Part shown: positions 56,266 through 64,000 of the stretch, piece after piece
Position numbering within the stretch: the first letter of the stretch is position 1
Layout: each line of letters starts with the position of its first letter
Assembly (NCBI RefSeq): GCF_000687475.1
Contig: NC_057319.1
Span: forward strand, 744,001 to 808,000
DNA: 64,000 nucleotides
Direction of reading: 5' to 3'
DNA from: Ustilaginoidea virens
Taxonomy: Eukaryota; Ascomycota; Sordariomycetes; Hypocreales; Clavicipitaceae
Position numbers and translations under genes: made by a program
Notes under the pieces: generated by a model
What the model was told of the DNA's origin: nothing
Seen by the model: the letters and a program-made list of their open reading frames with translations, nothing else
The model's database searches: none

Positions 56266-58257
56266 GGCGGGGGGTGGGGGAGAGGGTGTTTGGTGGGCTG
56301 GGGGGGGGAGCAAAGATGCAGAATGAAAAGAAAACGGATAACGACTGGAATTTATCGGTTGGGCTGGAAAAAGGGAAAAGCAGACTCGAGCGCGACCGTT
56401 TGGAAAGAGCCGCGGCGGGGCTCGGATGCGCGCAGAGTCGGCCAAGACGGGTGACGGGTACGTGATGGATTCGTGATGGATTCGAGGGGTGACTATTATG
56501 TATATAAAATAAGCTCCGATAGGGCGGGCCAAAGAGGTCTGGTGGAACGGAGGGGCAGCAGAAAGTGTCTGGTCTGGTGAACCAAGTCTGGTCAAGGCGG
56601 TCGGTCCCTTTGCTGGCGTTGGGCATGGCTCCAGCCTAGCTACATGCAGTCCTGCAGAATCTGCAGAAGGGTTCAGCAGCTGCAACTTGAGGCATACAGT
56701 ACTACTCCGTACTGGGGAGCAGACCCGCCAGAGGTACCGGCACAGTGCTGAGAGCGCCGCAGGTTTGCCATTAGTCAGCAATGGGCCGTCGGGTCTCTGC
56801 GCACCACGATTCGCATTCACAGTGCTGATGGGGCGTCTCACTGCTGCGCTACGGCGCAGGGCCCGGCGATCCTTAGCGCCGTGCCCCTGCTTGTGCCTCG
56901 CCCCGAGCCAATGGGGAAATTTACATGTATCCAAGCATGGGTTCGACTTGTCGTGCATGGCATGTAGCTGTCAGGACTCGGCAGCATCTCGATGGACGAG
57001 TTGAATCGGGGATGGAAGCAGGGCTTGCGCAGGCCAAAACTTGATTCAGCATCTGCTACGCACGCTACGCAGTCACGGCTGCCCACCACGTGAACACATC
57101 AATCTTGGAAAGGCACACCTCAGCCGCAGTAGGGTAAGGCCTCGACCGCCAGGAACCTCGTGGTGCTGCATGTTGCCCCAACACACGCAGGATCCATTTT
57201 CCGATCAAGCAGAGCAGTAGGAGCCAAGTCCGAACCGGAAGAGTTGGTTTACTTTGTGTGCAGGTAAAGATGGATAGTTTCTTGCTCTTGCACACCATCA
57301 CTTGGGAGCATCACGAGTCCCTGCCACATAACATGACCTACGCGGACTGCTTTGATGCGTCATCAGCCTCAATAGCCTATTGCCGTCAATTAGCTCCTGC
57401 AGTTGGCTCATTGATTGGCCCGCCGTGTGCCGTCACGTGGCTCAAGGTGTCTGGTGCCCAGTCTGCCAATAGACCAAAAGATGCGCCAGTACAGGCTGTC
57501 GCTTGCACCAGACTGCACCTTGCAGACCAGGCTATTTGATGCTGGCCTGGAGCTAACTAGGCTATCAATCTGCCGGCAACCATACTGTAAGATGCTGGGG
57601 TTTAGGTTCGCTTGCGTGGTGAGCCTTTGTGCTGTTGCAACGACCCGTATGTGTCACCGAAACCTCTGGCCAGGGCAGGGAGGGACTGGCGGGACTTGAT
57701 CACATTAGGGGCCTAAATTACCAGGGACCACCTACGGGAGTACCTTGGGTACCTACATAGGTACCTAGATAGGTACCTGGTGAAAATGCCTCTGGCAAGG
57801 TTACTCCTGACGTCGTTCCGGATCGATCATCCACGGATCCCCGGGTTTCAATCTACTACGGCCGTGTCACCAGTTTCATTGCCGCTGGTGCTGAATTTTG
57901 GTGATGCCGGCGCAAAAAATCTTGAACCATGTCGCCGCTAGCTTGGCGGCGGGGATTATCGATCTTCCGACGCCGAGCCCCGTACCTTAGCCCTGTTGTA
58001 CGCGCCCGCTGTTTCCGCCATGTCACGACTTCGACCCGACCCGGCTCGGCTCATCTCGACTCGACTCGACTCGGCTGCAACACCCTCCCTCACGTCGTGC
58101 GCAGCCGCTCCCAGACACCGTTGCGACATCCGCCATCCGCCCCCCCCTCCTTCTTCCTCACCCGCACCAGCGTCGCCCCCGGCCGGCAGTTTGCTCCGCC
58201 TTCCCCCTGACGAGCCGTTGCACGCACGGCGAAGCTGGGGCGGCGTCACGACTCGCC
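56266..58257. other. 2-kb divergent intergenic region IDO/VPS23
   Basis: No gene is supported. Notable are a TACTCCGTACT motif at 56704-56714, an array of GGTACCT/AGGTACC palindromes at 57735-57780, and TCGACTCGACTCG-type repeats at 58050-58075 in the VPS23 leader. Confidence 0.5.
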
Positions 58258-60083
58258 ATGCCCGTGCAGCAGCATGTGCTGAACTGGCTGTACAGCATCC
58301 TCACCAGCGTATGCATTCTCCCCCTCCCCTCCTTCGCTCGGGTCACGCTGCTCCCCGCGCGCGCGCGCTGAACCAGCTTAATCCACAGGAGTATCACCAC
58401 GTCAATCGAACGTACGCCGATGTCGCGCAAGCCCTGGCGCAGTGGCCGTCGCTGACCCCACGAACCGACGTGCACAGTAAGTCAAGGTCCGACGGCTCGG
58501 TCCGTCTCGGCGCGAAAAACTAATGGCTCCCCATGCCGTGGGGGCGCAGCTTTCCCCAACGGATCCAGCGCGCTGCTTTTGCATCTGGCTGGCACCGTCC
58601 CCGTCAACTTCCGTGGCAACACGTACCGATTCCCCGTGTCCATATGGGTTCCGCACGCGTATCCTCGGGAACCCCCTCTTGTGTATGTCACGCCCACGGA
58701 AACAATGGTGATCCGTCCAGGGCAGCACGTCGATCCTCAGGGTCAGGTCTATCACCCCTATCTTGTTGGCTGGGCTCATTTCTGGGATGTAAGGCTGCCC
58801 GCTGTGGAAGAGTGGTCGATTCCCCTGCACGTGTTGGCCCGAGAGCTAATGCGCTGTGCGTCGTGGACCTAGAAATCAAACATACAAGGCTTTCTGTCCG
58901 TCCTCTCCGATGTCTTCGCCAAGGAACCACCGGTTGTATCAAGGCAGCAACAGCAGCCCGCCAGCCAGACTCCGCGACAACAAGCTTCAAGTCAAACGTT
59001 GTCGTCGTCGTCGTCGTCGCCGCCGCCGCCATTACCACCCCATCCGCAACGGATATCTTCAACCCGTCCATCTCACTCACTACACAGCTCGGCGCTGGAT
59101 TCGCCGGCTCCTCCGCCGGCGCCTCCGCCAAAGGAGCACCAAAACCGGCAACAGTCCCATGCTGCCCCTTTCTCGTCTCCAACTGCGGCGGTTAATCACC
59201 CCCCAACCTCGTCCCGGTACGACTCGGCTCCTCCACTTCCGCCCCAGGTCCAAGCTTCGCCTCGGCTAGATCACCACCGCCAGCCTCTACCCGGGCCCCA
59301 CCTTCAGCAGCAGCATTCTGCTGCTCTACAGCCTCGCCTACCCCATGTTGCTACCTCTCCAGGGCCTCAAGTCGTGACGATTCAGCAAATCCCGTACCAA
59401 GCCCAGACCCTCCCCCCTCAGCACGCTCCGCAATGGCAGCTCCAGCATCAACCACCACCGCCAGGCTACCTTGCTTCGGGGATGACTGCGCCGTCGCAGC
59501 AGCACGCCCAGGCCCAAGCAGCTGCTCCGCCGCCTCCCAACATCTTGGACGAACCGTTGACTCTGGGCATACCCGCAGACACCGCGGTGGCACCGCCGCC
59601 AATCCCCCTCAACCCTGAGAAGGACAGCCTCCTCCAGCAGCTGGCCCACGCATTGTTTGCCATACGGCAGCGCTCGCGGCAACAAAACGACTCGAGCATG
59701 GCCGGCCTGCAAGCACAAAGGAACGCCATGCAGCAGGCGATGGCGGGCATTCATTCCGAATCAAGCCAGCTCACGCAGCTATCCAACGTGCTCGCGTCCA
59801 ACACGCAGATACTCCACGACGCCTTGCGGAAGGCGGATGCGGTGGTGGAAGGGTCGGCAAGCCACCCGGCGCCGGACATTGACGAGCTGCTGGTCGCCCC
59901 CACGGTGGTTTCGAACCAGCTGTACAGCCTGGTGGCGGAGGAGAGGGCGCTCGGAGATGCGATATTCATGCTGGGCAGGGCCGTCGAGCGAGGGCGCGTC
60001 TCGCCAGCTGTTTTTGCAAAGATGACCCGGTCGCTGGCTCGGGAGTGGTATTTGAAGAAGGCACTGGTGCGCAAGATTGGCCA

Positions 60084-60114
<31 letters not shown>

Positions 60115-60123
60115 GCATCGTAG
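58258..60123 (+). CDS. VPS23: ESCRT-I subunit Vps23/TSG101
   Basis: Four exons: 58258-58308, 58389-58476, 58550-58788, 58873-60123; 542 aa. Residues 1-145 form the UEV domain (ubiquitin E2 variant without the catalytic Cys): H-V-N-R-T-Y-A-D-V, T-F-P-N-G-S-S-A-L-L-L-H-L-A-G-T-V-P-V, Y-R-F-P-V-S-I-W-V-P-H-A-Y-P and Y-H-P-Y-L-V-G-W. A Pro/Gln-rich linker (about 150-370), a helical stalk and the C-terminal steadiness box (from P-D-I-D-E-L-L onward) follow. The protein binds ubiquitinated cargo and sorts it into multivesicular endosomes; in fungi it also takes part in ambient pH signalling. The tail ends in five G-M pairs from a GGCATG repeat (60085-60115). Introns are 80, 73 and 84 nt. Confidence 0.94.
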
Positions 60124-61317
60124 CGGAAATGAACAATGGGATGGGCGAGCAACGCAAAGAGCAGCGCGACGAGGGTCTGCCCCAAAATACAGTAAGCGCA
60201 ACAATGTCGGCGGATGTTTCTTCTTTTCTTTTTTTTCCCCCCCTGCCTTATGATTGTTCGAGGGGGTGGCCGTCGGCAATGCTCGGATTCACTGATTGTT
60301 TTGCATTAGCCAAGAACAAGCCATATGACAGGGCGACTGCTATTGTCTGTCTGTCGGTCAGTCTGTCTGTCTCTCGCTCGCTGCCGGTGCCCGGTGCCCG
60401 GTGCCGGCGCTGCCGTTCTCGCGTCTCGACGCCAGCAGCAAAAACCCCCCTCAGCTCAGGCGAGGCGGCCCTTGTCCGCAGAGACGACGACTTGTCGTCT
60501 GGCAAGCCGACGTTGGAAGATCAGCATCCGCTGCCGTCCGTCCGCGGCCACGTCGAATCCCAGTGCCTCCCTGCCACCCGCACAGACTCCGCTCTTTCTT
60601 CACCCCCACCAAACAACATGAACCTTTTTTGCTTGCCGAAGAAAGGAACCAGGCATGAACAATTCCAGCCCAGCCTATCCCAGCCCAGCCCCCGGCAGTT
60701 CCGCACCCGGCAGCCGCAACCCCGCCCCCACCCGTGTCTCAGGAACAATGCTTAGGCAGCGCCACTCCCGCGCAGAACAATCGCAACGTCCAGACGCCGC
60801 GCCCGCAAACCAATTCTTCAGCAACGCCCGTTTTTTTTTTTTTGTCCTTGCTGCCAACGAACGAAACAGCGACATCGCCGACGATGGGGCATTGTTGCGT
60901 CTGGTGCGCCGCCAGCAGCCCCCGGCCCGGCTCGTGTTTGCCTTTTGCTTCGCCGCCACTGCCAGACCAGACACGAGGGGATGCGAGGCGACGGTGCCAC
61001 CCGTGGGCAAGTACACGCGGTCGCTGTGCGATTCGCACCCCGTGCTACATATGAATCGAGAGAGACGGCATCCCGAAAACCTCGTCGTCGTCGGTCGTCC
61101 TCATCGTCCTCGTCGCCCTCGTCGTCCTCGTCGTCGTTCGTCCTCATCGTCCTCGTCGCCCTCGTCGCCCTCGTCGCCCTCGTCGTCCTCGTCGTCCTCG
61201 TCGTCCTTGTCCTACTCTGCTCGCGAGCGCCCTCCCCTCCTTTCTTCCTGCCAACTTCTTCTTCCCCCCCCCCAGAGCTGAGCTGGGCTGGGCTGAGCTG
61301 GGCTCTTCCGCACAAAG
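60124..61317. promoter_or_regulatory. upstream/leader region of the STE2-type gene with a CTCGTC minisatellite
   Basis: About 130 bp (61079-61210) consist of repeated CCTCGTCGTCCTCGTCGCC units. A GAGCTGGGCTGG repeat (61275-61305) lies just before the start codon. Runs of T lie at 60829-60843. A 208-codon plus-strand frame here (60655-61281) is low-complexity and not called. A long leader with upstream starts is possible. Confidence 0.5.
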
Positions 61318-62545
61318 ATGCAAGTCGCCGTCATCCAGGGCGCCCGGCCCGTCGCCATCCCCATCTCCTCCATCGACGCCTTCAACGACGAATCCATCTC
61401 CGTGTGCATCAACTACGCCTTCCAGACGGGCGCGTGCCTGCTGCTCCTGCTGGTCGTGCTCATCATGACCCCGCCGTCCAAGCTGCTGCGCAGCTCGACC
61501 CTGCTGCACCTGGCCGGCCTGGCCGTCTGCATCGTCCGCATGTGCCTCCTCATGGCCTTCTTCCTCTCGCCCTTCAACCACTTCTACCAGTTCTGGACGG
61601 GCGACTACTCGGCCGTCCCGCGCCGCCACCTGTACGCCAGCGTGGCCGGCAACGTCGTCTCCCTCGTCCTCGTCGTCGTCGTCGAGGCCGGCCTGATGCA
61701 CCAGGCCTGGACCATGGTGTCCCTCTGGCCCGACCGGGTCCGCTACTCGCTCGCCGCCGTCTCCGCCTCCATCTCGCTGCTCGTCGTGGCCGCCAGGTTC
61801 GCCTTTGCCGTCATCCAGAGCAGGGCCAACCTCAGCCTCGCGCCCGCCAGGAACCTGGCCTGGGTGGTCCACGCCGCGCTGGTGCTCAACGCCCTCGCCA
61901 TCTGCTGGTACTGCGCCCTGTTCAACGTCCGCCTGGTCATGCATCTCCTGGTCAACAGGCGCATCCTGAACCGCCGGCGCAAGGTGGCCCCCATGGAGGT
62001 CTTGGTCATGACCAACGGCGTCTTGATGCTCGTCCCCGGTACCTCAACCTCCCTTTATCCTTTTCCCTTTCCCCCGTCCTCTTCACTAACTCGGGCTGTT
62101 TTCTCAAGTCGTCTTCGCGGCCCTCGAATGGGCCAAGATCCCAAACTTCGAATCCGCCTCCCTGACCCAAACCTCCGTCGTCATCATCCTTCCCCTGGGC
62201 ACCCTCGCCGCCCAGCAAATGAGCCACGGCGGCAGCCTAGCCTACCTCACCGGCTCCAACAAAAGCAGCCAGAAGTCCGGCTCCGGCTCCGGCTCCGGCT
62301 CCTCAAATGCGGGCGAGAAATCCAGCCGCTCACCCATGCCCAGTCTGCCTCTCAGCGCCTCCAGCCCCGGCCTCTCCTCGCCACACAACTCTGCTCTGTC
62401 GCCGCCCTACGAGCCAGAGGAATCGCCAAGAAGGAAGCTCGACCATTTCGATCTCGAGCTGAGACAGATTGACTGTACTAGCGAACTTGCCGATCATGGG
62501 GGGCGTGTTGACACGGATTTACAACACAAAGAGACGAGAATCTAG
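61318..62545 (+). CDS. STE2: alpha-type pheromone receptor, class D GPCR (Ste2 family)
   Basis: Two exons: 61318-62038 and 62109-62545; 385 aa. Seven hydrophobic helices are visible, from C-I-N-Y-A-F-Q-T-G-A-C-L-L-L to V-V-I-I-L-P-L-G-T-L-A-A-Q-Q. The Pro in I-L-P-L-G-T-L corresponds to the conserved helix-6/7 Pro of yeast Ste2. M-T-P-P-S-K at the end of helix 1 and N-R-R-R-K in the third loop are also typical. The cytoplasmic tail is Ser-rich with G-S repeats. It senses the alpha-factor-like peptide and signals through the G protein and MAPK cascade for mating and chemotropism. The 70-nt intron has GTACCT, CACTAAC and TCAAG signals. Confidence 0.92.
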
Positions 62546-63021
62546 GCGATTCTTTGAATGCCCTATTTTATGCGAGGGTGGTTGTTTTGGACTCGAAAAA
62601 AAAAAAAACGTTTGGCGAAACAGACCCTTTCGCCAAATAGCTCGCCCTTTTCTTTACTATTTCTTTTCCTTAGTTTCTTCTTCCTTTCTGTTCTTCTGTT
62701 CTTCATTTCGCCAAGGCGTCAACGGTAAACAATGTCCGTCACATGTGCACAAAGCATTCATTGAGCCTTTTTTTTCTTCTTTTTTTTCGCGCAATGAATA
62801 TAGCTTTTGTGTAACAAAACTCTCCACTACCTCACATAACGAATGAACAACATGTCTGTCATTGGCGTCCATGATTCATTCATTCCGCTTCTCCCGCACC
62901 CCAAGCACAAACGCCAGCGCCCTTCCTCCGCAGAACGATCCCGCCATGTTTTACTCCATTCGCTCCATTCATGCAGAAACAATCTGCTTGCAGCCACCTC
63001 GACCTCGACCTGCGTCGCTAA
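62546..63021. other. convergent 3' region of STE2 and the right-edge gene
   Basis: AT- and pyrimidine-rich, with A/T runs at 62597-62608 and 62765-62785. It probably holds both 3' UTRs. No gene is seen. Confidence 0.5.
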
Positions 63022-64000
63022 TCAGTTTTGGGCGCGGTGTTTCCATCCCGTCATTTTGTCTCGACAAAGACTGACAAGTCGCCTCACTTCGTTGACTCGT
63101 ACCGGCTTCGGTTGCTCCAGAGTGCATTCGGCCTGGGCAATCAGTGGAATGCTGCTTCGAGACACCCAGCGCCGCCTCGACAGTCTCCAGCTGCCACGCC
63201 AATCGCTCGGCTGCCGTTTTCTGCTGCTGCCTTTGCCGGATTGTCCAGTGACGTTCTCCAAAGTCAGGTTGCAACGCTGTGCCGACGGCTCACCGGGTTC
63301 AACGTCGCTACCAGGGCTGTCGTTCGGTTCCATGCACTGTCCTTTGATTCTTGAGCCGGCGTGTTCCCGCCGTTCTGACCATTCGCTCAAATCTCTATCC
63401 CTTGAATGAACGCTTCCATCAGTTGGCATGTTGCTTTGTTCCCATCGGCGCTGGCTGGGCTTTTTGTAACAGAGATCTTTTGCGCTCTCGTCGTCGCACA
63501 ATGGTCGGATTTTCTTGAACCGTGCTGGACCCCAGGAGTTTGAGAACTTCCGCCGGGCTAATTCCATGGTCGACGTCTTCAACCTTCCATCGGCCTTGTT
63601 CGGCTGCCAAGATGACGACGCCGTCAATTTCTTCTTTTTCTGTAGACTAGTCTTGTGCCTCTGGCTTGTTTGATCCCCGGAAATGAGCGATTCAAAATGC
63701 TCAATGGTGCTGCTGATTCGTGGAGTCGTTTCTTCAGATGAACGATTCGATACAGCTTCGAAACTCGCAATTGCGCTCATCACAAGCTTCTCTTTTGGTT
63801 TGCATGAACCTTGCCTGATTTGAGATTGCCCATGGCTTAGGGTTGGGTCGGGCCCTGAGCTCTCCAAGCCGTTGTTTGAAGGCCATGTGCTCATCGAAGC
63901 AATATATGGAGAGAGTCCCGCCATTCTTCCCGAATCATCGTGCAGACAATCATTTGTTGCACCAGCAAGAAGACCGTTTTTGCCGCTTTTCCTTGACGGT
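63022..64000 (-). CDS. unrecognised protein, 5' end beyond the right edge
   Basis: The minus-strand frame is open from the window edge (reading P-S-R-K-S-G-K-N-G-L-L-A-G-A-T-N-D-C-L) to a TGA at 63024-63022, at least 325 residues. An ATG at 63924 exists, but the frame before it looks like coding sequence, so the start is probably outside. The protein is rich in Ser, Arg, Lys and Glu, with a KKKK stretch (about 63640) and R-K-R/R-R-R clusters that could be nuclear signals. No family was recognised. Introns near the 3' end cannot be excluded. Confidence 0.6.
   Translation of the reverse strand, partial: PSRKSGKNGLLAGATNDCLHDDSGRMAGLSPYIASMSTWPSNNGLESSGPDPTLSHGQSQIRQGSCKPKEKLVMSAIASFEAVSNRSSEETTPRISSTIEHFESLISGDQTSQRHKTSLQKKKKLTASSSWQPNKADGRLKTSTMELARRKFSNSWGPARFKKIRPLCDDESAKDLCYKKPSQRRWEQSNMPTDGSVHSRDRDLSEWSERREHAGSRIKGQCMEPNDSPGSDVEPGEPSAQRCNLTLENVTGQSGKGSSRKRQPSDWRGSWRLSRRRWVSRSSIPLIAQAECTLEQPKPVRVNEVRRLVSLCRDKMTGWKHRAQN

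Noticed and set aside
54796..56958. 720-codon version of the IDO protein
   Set aside because: The upstream 231 codons have no resemblance to the family, and the M-V-T-P-I-P start at 56265 matches fungal IDO length.
60945..62165. 406-codon plus-strand frame over the STE2 gene
   Set aside because: It is an out-of-frame Arg/Pro-rich shadow of the receptor coding sequence.
62843..63409. 188-codon plus-strand frame
   Set aside because: It is opposite the right-edge gene, which has longer open coding sequence reaching the window edge.

Overview
The window is nuclear DNA of a filamentous ascomycete, most likely a sordariomycete and probably Hypocreales. This rests on short GT-AG introns with CTAAC-type branch sites, fungal-type members of every recognisable family (Ste2 class D receptor, Dal5-type MFS carrier, Pet117, V-ATPase G), GC-rich coding sequence, and an AT-rich transposon block with TpA-rich decay that looks like repeat-induced point mutation (RIP). 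The species cannot be named from the sequence alone.

Positions 1 to about 24,000 form an AT-rich, gene-free block made of nested LTR retrotransposons. The oldest recognisable Copia copy (called E3 here) survives as 8151-8595 plus 15952-20626. A related copy (E1, 767-8150) lies inside it, and a second-family copy (E2, 8596-15946) with two 744-bp LTRs and a GTCTC target duplication is inserted in it. The 3' LTR of a fourth element (E0), which runs off the left edge, is inserted in the E1 3' LTR. All the Copia coding regions are broken. A strongly decayed Gypsy-like remnant (about 20,627-23,150) and a short minisatellite follow. The change to GC-rich genic DNA at about 24.0 kb is abrupt.

Positions 24,000 to 64,000 are gene-dense. 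In order: a GH105 unsaturated glucuronyl hydrolase (+), an SRAP/HMCES abasic-site DNA-protein crosslink protein (-), a serine-rich protein with internal repeats (+, tentative), a histidine phosphatase whose first intron reads as AT-AC (+), GUF1/LepA (-), an MIT-domain protein (-), a CTNNBL1-like armadillo protein (+), V-ATPase subunit G with a 3-nt first exon and a 9-nt microexon (-), PET117 (+), RPB2 (-), a Dal5-type MFS transporter (+), a three-exon coiled-coil protein with 11-residue repeats (-), a small GPI-anchored-like secreted protein (-), tRNA-Asp(GTC) (-), indoleamine 2,3-dioxygenase (-), VPS23/TSG101 (+), the STE2-type pheromone receptor (+) and an unrecognised gene running off the right edge (-).

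These are mostly independent housekeeping genes and not a pathway cluster. Transcription runs on both strands, with several head-to-head pairs sharing short promoters (VMA10/PET117, RPB2/MFS, IDO/VPS23). Exon borders were inferred by hand from splice signals, reading phase and family consensus. The strongest novelty candidates are the AT-AC intron of the phosphatase, the micro-exon structure of VMA10, and the near-identical LTRs around a coding-dead Copia element.
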